Shown here one piece after another: positions 17,413-26,574 of a DNA stretch of 64,000 nt. The notes under the pieces were generated by a model. The model worked only from the letters and a program-made list of their open reading frames with translations, searched no databases and was not told the DNA's origin. The stretch is from Acidovorax sp. NO-1. Lineage in GTDB: Bacteria > Pseudomonadota > Gammaproteobacteria > Burkholderiales > Burkholderiaceae_C. The stretch lies in the NCBI RefSeq assembly GCF_000238595.1, contig NZ_AGTS01000075.1, positions 124,001 to 188,000 of the forward strand. The letters are read 5' to 3'. The position numbers and the translations under genes were made by a program. Each line of letters starts with the position of its first letter. Position 1 is the first letter of the stretch.

Positions 17413-17469
17413 GGATGGAGATTCCTCGGGAAAGTACGGATGCCGAATACGGGGGGTGGCTTCCAGAAT

Positions 17470-17502
17470 CTACTCGTGAGTAAACAGTTTACGCACAAGT
17501 AG
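17470..17502. promoter_or_regulatory. TetR operator between tetR and livG
   Basis: CTACTCGTGAGTAAA - CAG - TTTACGCACAAGTAG: two 15-bp arms with 13 of 15 positions complementary. It is centred in the divergent promoter region, 58 bp before the TetR start and 60 bp before livG. Confidence 0.8.
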
Positions 17503-17561
17503 GGAACTTCGGCAGCGTCTGCCTGGATTTTCCGCTCAGAACAAACCCGCATTGAAAGCCC

Positions 17562-18434
17562 ATGGAAACCCACCGTTCCGGCCCTTCTTCTGCACCGCCA
17601 CCGCCCCTGCTCCAGGTTGAGGGGGTCACGCTGGCGTTTGGTGGCGTCAAGGCACTCACCGATGTGGGCTTTGCCGTGCAGCCGGGCTCCATCACCGCCG
17701 TGATCGGGCCCAACGGCGCCGGCAAGACCTCGCTGTTCAACACCATCTCGGGCTTCTACCGGCCCGCACAGGGCAGCATCCGGTTCAAGGGCCAGGACAT
17801 CACGCGCATCCCCGCGCCGCAGCGCGCCCGCATGGGCCTGGGCCGGAGTTTTCAGAACATTGCGCTGTTTCGCGGCATGACGGTGCTCGACAACATCAAG
17901 CTCGGCCGCCACGCGCACCTCAAGGCCAATGTGTTCGATGCGCTGTTCTACCTGGGCCGCGCCCGCAAGGAAGAAGCCGAGCTGCGCCGCGACATCGAGG
18001 AACGCATCATCGACTTCCTGGAAATCGACCACATCCGCCACGCCAGCGTTGCGGCCCTGCCCTACGGCCTGCAAAAGCGCGTGGAGATGGCGCGCGCCCT
18101 GGCCATGCAACCCGAAATTTTGATGCTCGACGAGCCCGTGGCCGGCATGAACCGCGAAGAGACCGAAGACATGGCGCGCTTCATCCTCGACGTGCGCGCC
18201 GAATGGGGCGTGACGGTGCTGATGGTGGAGCACGACATGGGCATGGTGATGGACCTGTCCGACCATGTGGTGGTGCTGAACTTCGGCCAGGTCATCGCGC
18301 AGGGCACGCCCGCCGTGGTGCAGGCCGACCCTGAAGTCAACCGCGCCTACCTCGGCTCGGGCGACGTAGGCGATCTGCGCCGCAAGCTGCAGGCCGGGGC
18401 CGCCAGCGCCCCCACCGCGCAAGGAGCCGCATGA
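17562..18434 (+). CDS. livG: ABC transporter ATP-binding protein, LivG type
   Basis: A 290-residue ATPase of the branched-chain-amino-acid (HAAT) importer class. Walker A GPNGAGKTS lies at about 49-57, the family-typical signature region YGLQKRVEMARAL replaces LSGGQ, and the Walker B is LMLDEPVAGM. The C-terminal extension has the LivG tail (IAQGTPAVVQADPEVNRAYLG). It is the first gene of the operon and overlaps livH by 4 bp. Together with LivF it would energise uptake through LivH/LivM. The downstream beta-oxidation genes suggest the cargo is a carboxylic acid rather than Leu/Ile/Val. Confidence 0.93.
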   Translation: METHRSGPSSAPPPPLLQVEGVTLAFGGVKALTDVGFAVQPGSITAVIGPNGAGKTSLFNTISGFYRPAQGSIRFKGQDITRIPAPQRARMGLGRSFQNIALFRGMTVLDNIKLGRHAHLKANVFDALFYLGRARKEEAELRRDIEERIIDFLEIDHIRHASVAALPYGLQKRVEMARALAMQPEILMLDEPVAGMNREETEDMARFILDVRAEWGVTVLMVEHDMGMVMDLSDHVVVLNFGQVIAQGTPAVVQADPEVNRAYLGSGDVGDLRRKLQAGAASAPTAQGAA

Positions 18435-19312
18435 TGGATTGGGCCTATCTGTTTGAAATCAGCCTCACGGGCATTGCCAGCGGCGGCCTCTACGCCCTGG
18501 CGGCACTGGCCTTCGTGATGGTCTACAAGGCCACGCGCGTGGTGAACATCGCCATTGGCGAAATGCTCATGGTGGGCGCCTACCTGTTCTTCACCTTTTC
18601 CTCCATGATGGCGCTGCCGCTGTGGATGGCCGTTCCGGCTGCGGTGCTCGGCACCGGGCTGCTGGGCGCGGTGATCGAGCGCACCATGATCCGGCCGCTG
18701 CTGGGCGAGCCACCCATCTCGGTGTTCATGGTCACCGTGGGCCTGGCCTCGGTGCTGGTGGGTCTGGTCGAGATGATCTGGAGCGCCGACCAGCGCCGCC
18801 TGCCCGACTTCATGCCCACGCAGCCCATCATGGTGGGCGACGCCTTTCTGGCGCCCAAGGTGTTCTGGGGCGCGGTGATTGCGGTGGTGTTCATCGCCGC
18901 CGTGCTGCTGGTGTTCCGCTTCTGGCGCGGCGGTGTGGCGCTGCGTGCCACGGCCAGCGACCAGGCCGCCGCGTATTCGGTCGGCATCAACGTGCCGCGC
19001 GTGTTTTCGCTGTCCTGGGTGGCCTCCGCCATGCTGGCTGCCATCTCCGGGATCATCGTCGGCTCGATCGGCGGCATCTCGTCCAGCATGGGCGTGTTCG
19101 GCCTGTCGGTGCTGGTGGTGGTGATCGTCGGCGGGCTCGACAGCGTGCTCGGCGCGCTCATCGGCGGCCTGTGCATCGGCCTGGTCGAAGCCCTGGCCGG
19201 CGCCTACCTGGGCGGGGAATACAAGCTGCTCGCCACCTTCATCGTGCTGGTCGGCATCCTCATGGTGCGCCCCTACGGCCTGTTCGGCACGCACGAAATC
19301 GAAAGACTCTGA
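18431..19312 (+). CDS. livH: ABC transporter permease, LivH type
   Basis: A 293-residue inner-membrane permease with about eight hydrophobic helices and the LivH hallmarks GLYALAALAFVMVYKATRVVNIA near the N-terminus and a C-terminal GLFGTHEIERL. It forms the translocation pore with LivM. The ATG overlaps the livG stop (ATGA), and its own stop overlaps the livM start (TGATG), so the three are translationally coupled. Confidence 0.93.
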   Translation: MMDWAYLFEISLTGIASGGLYALAALAFVMVYKATRVVNIAIGEMLMVGAYLFFTFSSMMALPLWMAVPAAVLGTGLLGAVIERTMIRPLLGEPPISVFMVTVGLASVLVGLVEMIWSADQRRLPDFMPTQPIMVGDAFLAPKVFWGAVIAVVFIAAVLLVFRFWRGGVALRATASDQAAAYSVGINVPRVFSLSWVASAMLAAISGIIVGSIGGISSSMGVFGLSVLVVVIVGGLDSVLGALIGGLCIGLVEALAGAYLGGEYKLLATFIVLVGILMVRPYGLFGTHEIERL

Positions 19313-20349
19313 TGCGCATCGGAACCCTCAAGGAAACCTACATCGCCGACGCGGCGCTGTTCGACTCGCGCACGCAAAAGGCGTGGCTGGCCGTGGCTGC
19401 CGCCCTGCTGGTGCTGTTCCCCTTCATGGCCAGCGACTACTGGCTCTACCTCGCCTGCCTGGTCAGCATCAATGTGGCCAGCGCCACAGGGCTCAACATC
19501 CTCACGGGCTACACCGGGCTGGTGAGCCTGGGACAGGCCGCCTTCATGGGCCTGGGCGCCTACACCGTGGCCATCCTGCAGGCCAAGGTGGGCACGCCCT
19601 TCCTGCTCAACATCCTGGCAGGCGGCGTGGTGGCCATGCTCGGCGGCATCGTCGTGGGCGTGCCTTCGCTGCGCGTGAAGGGCCTGTACCTGGCGATTGC
19701 CACCATAGCGGCCTCGTTCATCGCGCACTTCCTGTTTGCCAACCTGAAGTTCACCGGCGGCACGGGTGGCCTGAGCGTGCCACCGGCCAGCCTGTTCGGC
19801 ATGCCGCTCGACACCTCGTTTCGCCTCTACTGGCTGATCGTGCCCGTCACCATTCTCATGCTGCTGGGCGCGGCCAACCTGTTCCGCACGCGCATCGGCC
19901 GTGCCTTCATCGCTATCCGCGACCGCGACATCTCGGCCGAGGTGCTGGGCATTCCGCTGCTGCGCTACAAGCTGCTGTCGTTCGGCCTGTCGTCGTTCTA
20001 TGCCGGTGTGGCCGGGGGCCTGTGGGCCTACTTCTTCCGCGTGGTCACGCCCGAGAGCTTTCCGCTGCTCATGTCCATCTTCTTCCTCGCGGCCATCATC
20101 GTCGGCGGCATGGGCAGCATCCTCGGCGGCATCCTGGGCGCGGTGTTCATGACCATGGTGCCCGAGCTGCTCAAGCTGGTGTTCGACCTGCTGCCCAACA
20201 GCACCGAATACACGGTGTTCCTGTCACCTGTGCGCACCATCATCTTCGGCCTCTTGATCATCGGCTTTCTGGTGTTCGAGCCGCATGGCCTGGCCGAAGT
20301 GTGGCGGCGCATCCGCCGCTTCTTCCACCTGTGGCCCTTCCGCAACTAA
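19312..20349 (+). CDS. livM: ABC transporter permease, LivM type
   Basis: A 345-residue permease, the second pore subunit. The LivM signature NILTGYTGLVSLGQAAFMGLG lies around residues 60-82, FTGGTGGL in mid-protein, and the family loop AIRDRDISAEVLGI follows. It ends in EPHGLAEVWRR. The start is the ATG overlapping the livH stop; a longer upstream reading would lie inside livH. Confidence 0.93.
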   Translation: MRIGTLKETYIADAALFDSRTQKAWLAVAAALLVLFPFMASDYWLYLACLVSINVASATGLNILTGYTGLVSLGQAAFMGLGAYTVAILQAKVGTPFLLNILAGGVVAMLGGIVVGVPSLRVKGLYLAIATIAASFIAHFLFANLKFTGGTGGLSVPPASLFGMPLDTSFRLYWLIVPVTILMLLGAANLFRTRIGRAFIAIRDRDISAEVLGIPLLRYKLLSFGLSSFYAGVAGGLWAYFFRVVTPESFPLLMSIFFLAAIIVGGMGSILGGILGAVFMTMVPELLKLVFDLLPNSTEYTVFLSPVRTIIFGLLIIGFLVFEPHGLAEVWRRIRRFFHLWPFRN

Positions 20350-20411
20350 GAACCTGTTCCAGGCCACACCCCGCTTTCCTGCCACCACACCAACCACCGA
20401 AGGAGACACGC

Positions 20412-21599
20412 ATGGACCACCAACGCATTTCCCCCCAGCGCCGCAGCCTGATGCTGGGCGCCGCCGCCGCAGGCGCCGCCACGCTCATGCACCCGCTGTC
20501 CGTGCTCGCGCAGGGCGCCGAAGACATCGTCATCGGCGGCTCCATCCCCATGACGGGCGTCTTCGCCTTCGCGGGCGTGGGCATCAACGCCGGCATCCAG
20601 GACTACGTGAAGATCGTCAACGACGCGGGCGGCATCAAGGGCCGCAAGGTCAAGTACGTGCCCGAAGACACCGGCTACAAGGTCGATGTGTCCGTGGCTG
20701 CGTTCAAGAAGATCACCAGCCAGAACAAGGTCAACCTCTACTACGGCGACTCCACGGGTTTCTCCAAAACCATCAACCCCGAGCTGGACCGCAACGGCAA
20801 CATCCTGATGGCCGGCGCCTCGTTTGCCACCGAGCTGAACAACCCGCAGAAATACCCCAACCAGTTCCTGGTGGGCCCGGACTACACCGAGATGTTCGGC
20901 ATCCTGCTCAAGCACATCGCCAAGGAAAAGCCCGGTGCCAAGGTGGCCTTCGTCTATTCCGACTCCGAATTCGGCCGCGACCCCATCGACGAGAGCGAGG
21001 CCGAGGCCAAGAAGCTCGGCCTGAACGTGGTCGTGAAAATCATGACGCCCCCCGGCAGCGTGGACGTCTCGGGCGAGGTCATCAAGCTGCGCCGTGCCGC
21101 GCCCGACTACACCATCTTCCACGGCTACATCCTCGCGCCCATCCCCGAGTTCATCACCCAGGGCAAGCAGCAGGGCATGACCAGCAAATGGATGGGCACC
21201 TTCTGGACCATGGACAGCTCCACCGTCATGAAGATGGGTCCGGACGGCGACGGCTTCATGGGCGTGATGCCCTTCCGCTACTACTACGACACCGACAAAG
21301 CGCCCATGCTGGAAAAAATCCGCGCCATGCGCCCGGAATACCAGAGCACGGCCTATATCCAGGGCTTCGTCGCCGCCATGCTGTTCCTCGAATCGGCCAA
21401 GCGCTGCCTCGACGCCAACAAGCCGATGACGGGCGCCAACCTCAAGGCCGCGCTCAACTCCATCAAGGACTTCGACACCGGCGGCCTGTTCGGTGTGCCA
21501 ATCACCATCCGGGGCAATTCCATCCCCGTGGGCCGCGTCTACCGCGCGGACATGAAGGCACAAAAAATGGTGGCCGCCTCCGACTGGATCAAGCTCTGA
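20412..21599 (+). CDS. ABC transporter periplasmic substrate-binding protein (LivK-like), Tat-type signal
   Basis: A 395-residue solute-binding protein of the Peripla_BP_6 (Leu/Ile/Val-type) family. The N-terminus has a twin-arginine motif (RRSLMLGAAAAG) before a hydrophobic stretch ending LSVLAQ, so export by the Tat pathway is likely. The mature protein begins with DIVIGGSIPMTGVFAFAGVG, a typical first strand and ligand loop. RBS AAGGAGA lies 8 nt before the ATG. In this operon it presumably delivers the acid substrate to LivH/M. Ligand identity cannot be read from sequence. Confidence 0.92.
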   Translation: MDHQRISPQRRSLMLGAAAAGAATLMHPLSVLAQGAEDIVIGGSIPMTGVFAFAGVGINAGIQDYVKIVNDAGGIKGRKVKYVPEDTGYKVDVSVAAFKKITSQNKVNLYYGDSTGFSKTINPELDRNGNILMAGASFATELNNPQKYPNQFLVGPDYTEMFGILLKHIAKEKPGAKVAFVYSDSEFGRDPIDESEAEAKKLGLNVVVKIMTPPGSVDVSGEVIKLRRAAPDYTIFHGYILAPIPEFITQGKQQGMTSKWMGTFWTMDSSTVMKMGPDGDGFMGVMPFRYYYDTDKAPMLEKIRAMRPEYQSTAYIQGFVAAMLFLESAKRCLDANKPMTGANLKAALNSIKDFDTGGLFGVPITIRGNSIPVGRVYRADMKAQKMVAASDWIKL

Positions 21600-21612
21600 T
21601 ACTGCTGTTGCC

Positions 21613-22446
21613 ATGACCCAGAAAGCCACGGACCACGTCCTCGAAGTCAACAACATCGAGGTCATCTACAACAAGGTCGTGCAGGCCCTGCGCGGCCTGT
21701 CGCTGGCCGTGCCCCGCGGCCAGATCGTGGCGCTGCTGGGCAGCAACGGCGCGGGCAAGTCCACCACGCTCAAGGCCGTGTCGGGCCTGCTCGCGCTGGA
21801 GGATGGCACGCTGGAGAGCGGCAGCATCCTCTTCAACGGCCAGAGCACGGCCGCGCTGGCGCCGCAGCAGCTGGTGCGCAGCGGACTCTCGCATGTGATG
21901 GAAGGGCGCCGGGTGTTTGAAGACCTCACGGTCGAGGAAAACCTGGTCGCCGCCACCTACGCGCTCACCGGCCGCAAGCACACGAAGCATGGAGCGCCCA
22001 AGCCCGACTTCGACCTTGTCTATACCTACTTCCCGAGGCTGCACGAGCGCCGCAGGGGCCTGGCCGGGTACCTGTCAGGCGGCGAACAGCAGATGCTGGC
22101 CATCGGCCGCGCGCTCATCGCCCAGCCGCAGCTCATCCTGCTCGACGAACCCTCGCTGGGCCTCTCTCCCAAGCTGGTCGAAGACATCTTCACCATCATC
22201 GCGCGCATCAACGCCGAGCGTGGTACCAGCATGTTGCTGGTGGAGCAGAACGCCACTGTGGCCCTGGCCGTGGCGCACAGCGGCTACATCATGGAGAACG
22301 GCAAGATCGTCATCGACGGCAGCGCCGAACGCCTGGCGGGCGACCCCGACGTGCGCGAGTTCTATCTCGGCATGGGCGGCGGCGGCGAAGCCAAGAGCTT
22401 CAAAGACATCAAGCACTACAAGCGTAGAAAGCGCTGGTTGTCGTGA
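21613..22446 (+). CDS. livF: ABC transporter ATP-binding protein, LivF type
   Basis: A 277-residue ATPase, the second energy subunit of the importer. Walker A GSNGAGKST lies at about 42-50, signature YLSGGEQQMLAIGRAL and Walker B LILLDEPSLGLSP. It is longer than a typical LivF (about 235 residues) by a loop around residues 117-135 (TGRKHTKHGAPKPDFDL) and a basic tail (KHYKRRKRWLS). It starts 13 bp after the binding-protein stop. A family B repeat separates it from the ligase gene. Confidence 0.92.
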   Translation: MTQKATDHVLEVNNIEVIYNKVVQALRGLSLAVPRGQIVALLGSNGAGKSTTLKAVSGLLALEDGTLESGSILFNGQSTAALAPQQLVRSGLSHVMEGRRVFEDLTVEENLVAATYALTGRKHTKHGAPKPDFDLVYTYFPRLHERRRGLAGYLSGGEQQMLAIGRALIAQPQLILLDEPSLGLSPKLVEDIFTIIARINAERGTSMLLVEQNATVALAVAHSGYIMENGKIVIDGSAERLAGDPDVREFYLGMGGGGEAKSFKDIKHYKRRKRWLS

Positions 22447-22454
22447 GCGCGAAC

Positions 22455-22585
22455 AACCCCCTGTGGCGCTTCGCGCCTTCCCCCTTCTCTCGCCTCGCTG
22501 CGCGATGCGGGAAGAGGGACGCCGCCCGTGCGGCGGGGCGGCCCTTGCACGGCGGCCCTGGCTTTTGCAGCGCCAGTTTTGACGG
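22455..22585. repeat. GC-rich dispersed repeat, family B (copy 6), within the operon
   Basis: Contains CCCCCTGTGGCGCTTCGCGC and GTGCGGCGGGGCGGCCCTTG. It occupies the 172-bp gap between livF and the acyl-CoA ligase gene and could form a stable mRNA hairpin. Confidence 0.65.
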
Positions 22586-22618
22586 CTATGGGTTCGCGAT
22601 GCGCAATGGATCATTGAT

Positions 22619-24439
22619 ATGTTGAATCTCCCCGAACTCACCCTGCCCCAGATGCTGCGCGAACGCGCACGCCAGGATGCGCAGCGTGTCGCCATCCGGC
22701 AAAAAGACTTCGGCATCTGGAAGCCCTTCACCTGGGCGCAGTATTTCGAGCGTGCCTGCCACTTCGGCCTGGGCCTGCGCGCCCTGGGCCTGCCCGATGG
22801 CGGCCATGTCGGCGTGATTTCCGAGAACCGCATCGAATGGGTGCTCACGCAGATGGGTGCGGGCCTGGTGGGCGCCGTCACCGTCGGCGTGTATCCCACC
22901 AGCCCCTCTTCGGAAGTGGCCTACGTGGTGGGCCATGCCGACATCGAGATCATCGTCTGCGAGGACCAGGAGCAGACCGACAAGGTGCTCGAAGCCCTGG
23001 ACGATCTGCCGCGCCTGAAGAAGATCGTGGTCATGGAAACCAAGGGCCTGCGCAGCTTTGCGCCCGGGGTGCGCGACCTCATCATCCCCTTCGGCGAGGT
23101 GGAGCAACTGGGCGCGCAAAGCGGCAAGCTGCAGGACGTGGAGGCCGCGCTGGCCCGCCAGCGGCTGGACGACATCGGGCTGATGATCTACACCTCGGGG
23201 TCGACGGGCAAACCCAAGGGCGCGATGGTGTCCTACCGCAACATCCGTGGCGTGGTGCCCGGCATCGTGGACCGGCTCCAGCTCTCGCAGGACACCACCC
23301 ATCTGTCCTACCTGCCTCTGTGCCACGTGGCCGAGCAGATGCTCACCACCTTCGTGCCGGTCTACGTCGGCTCGCAGGTCAACTTCGGCGAATCCATACG
23401 CACCGTGCAGGAAGACCTGCGCGAGGTGGCACCCACCATGTTCCTGGGCGTGCCGCGCATCTGGGAGAAGATGCACGCCGCCATCAGCATCAAGCTGCAG
23501 GAAACCGGCGGCCTGCGCCGCGCGCTGTTCCGCAAGGCCTACGCCGCCTGCCAGCCGCTGGCCGAAAAGCCCCGTGCGCAATGGAGCATCGGCGACATGT
23601 TCACCTTCACCGCCAGCTACTGGCTGGTGTTCCGCGCGCTGCAGAACTTCATCGGCCTGCGCGAGGCGAAAGTGGCGCTCACGGGCGCGGCGCCCATTCC
23701 GCCGGACGTGGTGCGCTTCTTCCGCGTGCTCGGCGTGCCGCTGGTCGAGGTCTATGGCCTGACCGAATCGACCGGCATGGTCACCGGCCACAGGCTCGAC
23801 GATGTGCGGGTCGGCACCGTGGGCGTGCCCACCAGTGGCGTGGAGTGGCGCATCGCCAAGGGCAGCGACGACGACATGGGCGGCGAGTTCCAGATCAAGG
23901 GCGAGATGGTGTTCGCGGGCTACTACAAGAACCTCGAGGCCACGGCGCAAAGCATTGTCAACGGCTGGCTGCACACCGGCGACGTGGTGCGCCTGCAAGA
24001 CGGCCAGATCAAGATCGTGGACCGCCTCAAGGACATCATGATCACGGCCGGCGGCAAGAACCTCACGCCGTCCGAGATCGAGAACACGATGAAGGCCAGC
24101 CCCTACATCAAGGAATGCGTCATCGTCGCCGAGGGGCGCAAGTTCGTCGGTGCGCTGGTGATGCTCGACTATGAAACCGTAGGCAAATGGGCCGAAGCGC
24201 AGCGCATCCCGTTCACGCATTTCCGCTCGCTGGTGGAAACCCCCGAGGTGCGCCAGCTCATCGACGCCGAGATCGCCACCGGCAACGCCAGGCTGGCGCA
24301 GGTGGCGCAGATCCGCAAGTTCCACCTTTTACCTAAGGAACTGGACCACGACGACGGCGAAGTCACCGCCACCATGAAGGTGCGGCGCTCCAGCATCTAC
24401 AAGACCTACGCCGCCGAGATCGAGGCGCTGTACCGCTGA
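22619..24439 (+). CDS. Long-chain acyl-CoA synthetase-like AMP-dependent ligase
   Basis: A 606-residue adenylate-forming ligase that would activate a fatty or aryl-alkanoic acid to its CoA thioester with ATP. The P-loop-like motif TSGSTGKPKG lies at about 191-200, YGLTESTG at about 378-385, HTGD and the hinge IVDRLKDIMITAGGKNLTPSEIE near 465-490. The overall form, with a long insertion before the YGLTE motif, resembles the FadD15/eukaryotic long-chain ACSL type rather than E. coli FadD. No clear Shine-Dalgarno precedes ATG 22619. Substrate is inferred from the operon. Confidence 0.9.
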   Translation: MLNLPELTLPQMLRERARQDAQRVAIRQKDFGIWKPFTWAQYFERACHFGLGLRALGLPDGGHVGVISENRIEWVLTQMGAGLVGAVTVGVYPTSPSSEVAYVVGHADIEIIVCEDQEQTDKVLEALDDLPRLKKIVVMETKGLRSFAPGVRDLIIPFGEVEQLGAQSGKLQDVEAALARQRLDDIGLMIYTSGSTGKPKGAMVSYRNIRGVVPGIVDRLQLSQDTTHLSYLPLCHVAEQMLTTFVPVYVGSQVNFGESIRTVQEDLREVAPTMFLGVPRIWEKMHAAISIKLQETGGLRRALFRKAYAACQPLAEKPRAQWSIGDMFTFTASYWLVFRALQNFIGLREAKVALTGAAPIPPDVVRFFRVLGVPLVEVYGLTESTGMVTGHRLDDVRVGTVGVPTSGVEWRIAKGSDDDMGGEFQIKGEMVFAGYYKNLEATAQSIVNGWLHTGDVVRLQDGQIKIVDRLKDIMITAGGKNLTPSEIENTMKASPYIKECVIVAEGRKFVGALVMLDYETVGKWAEAQRIPFTHFRSLVETPEVRQLIDAEIATGNARLAQVAQIRKFHLLPKELDHDDGEVTATMKVRRSSIYKTYAAEIEALYR

Positions 24440-24500
24440 ATTTAAAGGGTTTTCAGGGCTCCAGCGCTTTACCAGCAAGCGCTGGCAGCTCTTGTTTCAG
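24440..24500. repeat. Dispersed palindromic repeat, family A (copy 4), within the operon
   Basis: Core CCAGCGCTTTACCAGCAAGC followed by GCTGGCAGCTCTTG. It starts at the ligase stop and ends just at the Shine-Dalgarno sequence of the next gene. Confidence 0.75.
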
Positions 24501-24508
24501 GAGCAAAT

Positions 24509-25297
24509 ATGACCGCGACCACGCCACCGCCCCTGCTGCTGGAGCGCAACGGCGCCATCGCCACGCTGCGTTTCAATCGCCCCGGCGCGCTCAACGCCAT
24601 CGACGTGCCCATGGCCACCGCCTTGCGCGACGCCGTGCGCTCCTTGGCCCAGGACGACAGCGTGCGCTGCGTGGTGCTGTGCGGCGCGGGCAAGGGCTTC
24701 ATGGCCGGGGGCGACCTGGCCACGCTGCGTGCCGACCCCGTGCAGGGCGCCAAGGACTTGCTGGAACCGCTCAACGAGGCCGTGGCGCTGCTGGCGCAAC
24801 TGAACGCCCCCGTCATCGCCCAGGTGCACGGCGTGGCCGCCGGCGCAGGCCTCTCGCTCATGCTGCAGGCCGACTTCGTGCTGGCCGCCGAGGGTACGCG
24901 CTTCAACCTGGCCTACATCAACCTCGGCACCAGTTGCGATGTGGGCGCCTCGTGGGCCCTGCCGCGCCTGGTGGGACTGCGCCGCGCGCTGGAGATTGCA
25001 ATGCTCGGCGACACCTACAGCGCCAGCGAAGCCGAGCGCCTGGGCCTGGTCAACCGCGTCGTGCCCGCCGCCGCACTCGATGCCGCCGTGCAGAAGCTGG
25101 CCCAGCGCCTGGCTGGCGGCCCCACCCTGGCCTACGGCCACATGCGCCGCCTGATGCGCAACGCTTTCGACCACGACCTGCCCACCCAGTTGGCCGCCGA
25201 GGCCGAGGCCTTCGTGGCCTGTGCGCGCAGTGCCGACCTGCCCGAGGGTATCGAGGCCTTTCACGCTAAGCGCCCCGCCGCTTTCCAGGGCCGTTGA
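24509..25297 (+). CDS. Enoyl-CoA hydratase/isomerase-family protein
   Basis: A 262-residue crotonase-fold enzyme. The oxyanion-hole residues are in GAGKGFMAGGDLATL (about 63-77) and GVAAGAGLSL (about 110-120). At the position of the first catalytic glutamate of classical hydratases this protein reads FNLAYINLGTSCDVGAS, so that glutamate appears to be absent; isomerase or modified hydratase activity is possible. AGGAG precedes the ATG by about 5 nt. It belongs to the operon, where it would act after the acyl-CoA dehydrogenase. Confidence 0.88.
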   Translation: MTATTPPPLLLERNGAIATLRFNRPGALNAIDVPMATALRDAVRSLAQDDSVRCVVLCGAGKGFMAGGDLATLRADPVQGAKDLLEPLNEAVALLAQLNAPVIAQVHGVAAGAGLSLMLQADFVLAAEGTRFNLAYINLGTSCDVGASWALPRLVGLRRALEIAMLGDTYSASEAERLGLVNRVVPAAALDAAVQKLAQRLAGGPTLAYGHMRRLMRNAFDHDLPTQLAAEAEAFVACARSADLPEGIEAFHAKRPAAFQGR

Positions 25298-25326
25298 ATC
25301 TTTTTCTTTCTTTTGGAGCCTTCCCC

Positions 25327-26514
25327 ATGACCCACCGTGACGTCTTCGTCGTCAGCACCGCCCGCACCGCCATCGGCACCTTCGGCGGCAGCCTGAAGGA
25401 CGTGCCCAACACCCAGCTCGCCACCACCGCCGTCAAGACCGCCATTGCCCGCTCGGGCCTGGCGCCCGACGCCGTGGGCCATGTGGTCATGGGCAACGTG
25501 ATCCCCACCGACACCAAGGACGCGTACCTCGCCCGCGTGGCCGCCATCGACGCGGGCTGCCCCATCGAGACGCCCGCCTTCAACGTCAACCGCCTGTGCG
25601 GCTCGGGCCTGCAGGCCATCATTTCGGCCGCGCAGGCCATCGGCTATGGCGACTGCGACGTGGCTGTGGGCGGCGGGTCCGAGTCCATGAGCCGCGGCCC
25701 CTATTTCGACACCGCGGCCCGCTACGGCGCGCGCATGGGCGACGCCAAGAGCATTGACTACATGCTCGGCATCCTGCACGACCCCTGGCAGAAGATGCAC
25801 ATGGGCATCACCGCCGAGAACGTGGCCGAGCGCTACAAGATCTCCCGCGAAATGCAGGACCAGCTGGCGCTGGAAAGCCAGCGCCGCGCCGCCGCTGCCA
25901 TCGCCGCCGGCTACTTCAAGGACCAAATCGTCCCCGTCGAAATCGCCACGCGCAAAGGCACCGTGCTGTTCCAGGAAGACGAGCATGTGCGCGCCGCCAC
26001 CACGCTCGAGGTGCTGGCCGGCATGAAGCCCGCGTTCAAGAAGGACGGTGGCACAGTGACGGCAGGCAACGCCTCGGGCATCAACGACGGCGCCAGCGCC
26101 GTGGTGCTGGTGGCGGGCGACCGCGTGCAGGCCCTGGGCGTCAAACCCCTGGCCCGCCTGGTGGGCTACGCGCACGCGGGCGTGGACCCGGCCTACATGG
26201 GCATCGGCCCCGTGCCGGCCACGCAGAAGGTGCTGGCGCGCACGGGCCTGAAGGTGCAGGACATGGACGTGATCGAGGCCAACGAGGCCTTCGCCGCCCA
26301 GGCCTGCGCCGTGGTGCAAGAGCTGGGCCTGGACCCGGCCAAGGTCAACCCCAACGGATCGGGCATTTCGCTCGGCCATCCCGTGGGTGCCACGGGTGCC
26401 ATCATCACCACCAAGGCGATTGCCGAGCTGCACCGCACGGGCGGGCGCTACGCGCTCGTCACCATGTGCATCGGCGGCGGCCAAGGGATTGCCGCCATCT
26501 TTGAACGGGTTTGA
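25327..26514 (+). CDS. Acetyl-CoA acetyltransferase (thiolase)
   Basis: A 395-residue thiolase. The nucleophilic cysteine is in NRLCGSGLQAI (about residue 91), the histidine in GHPVGATGA and the second cysteine in CIGGGQGIA near the C-terminus, so all catalytic residues are present. It would cleave 3-ketoacyl-CoA with CoA as the last step of beta-oxidation, or condense acetyl-CoA. The ATG at 25327 is preceded by TTTTGGAG; an in-frame ATG at 25294 overlaps the previous gene. No 3-hydroxyacyl-CoA dehydrogenase is present in the operon. Confidence 0.93.
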   Translation: MTHRDVFVVSTARTAIGTFGGSLKDVPNTQLATTAVKTAIARSGLAPDAVGHVVMGNVIPTDTKDAYLARVAAIDAGCPIETPAFNVNRLCGSGLQAIISAAQAIGYGDCDVAVGGGSESMSRGPYFDTAARYGARMGDAKSIDYMLGILHDPWQKMHMGITAENVAERYKISREMQDQLALESQRRAAAAIAAGYFKDQIVPVEIATRKGTVLFQEDEHVRAATTLEVLAGMKPAFKKDGGTVTAGNASGINDGASAVVLVAGDRVQALGVKPLARLVGYAHAGVDPAYMGIGPVPATQKVLARTGLKVQDMDVIEANEAFAAQACAVVQELGLDPAKVNPNGSGISLGHPVGATGAIITTKAIAELHRTGGRYALVTMCIGGGQGIAAIFERV

Positions 26515-26515
26515 G

Positions 26516-26570
26516 TCATTTTGGCCTCCAGCGCTTGATGGTCAAGCGCTGACAGCTCTACTTTCAATAG
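26516..26570. repeat. Dispersed palindromic repeat, family A (copy 5), within the operon
   Basis: Core CCAGCGCTTGATGGTCAAGCGCTGA with CAGCTCTACTTTCAATAG on the right. It fills the gap between the thiolase and acyl-CoA dehydrogenase genes. Confidence 0.75.
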
Positions 26571-26574
26571 CACC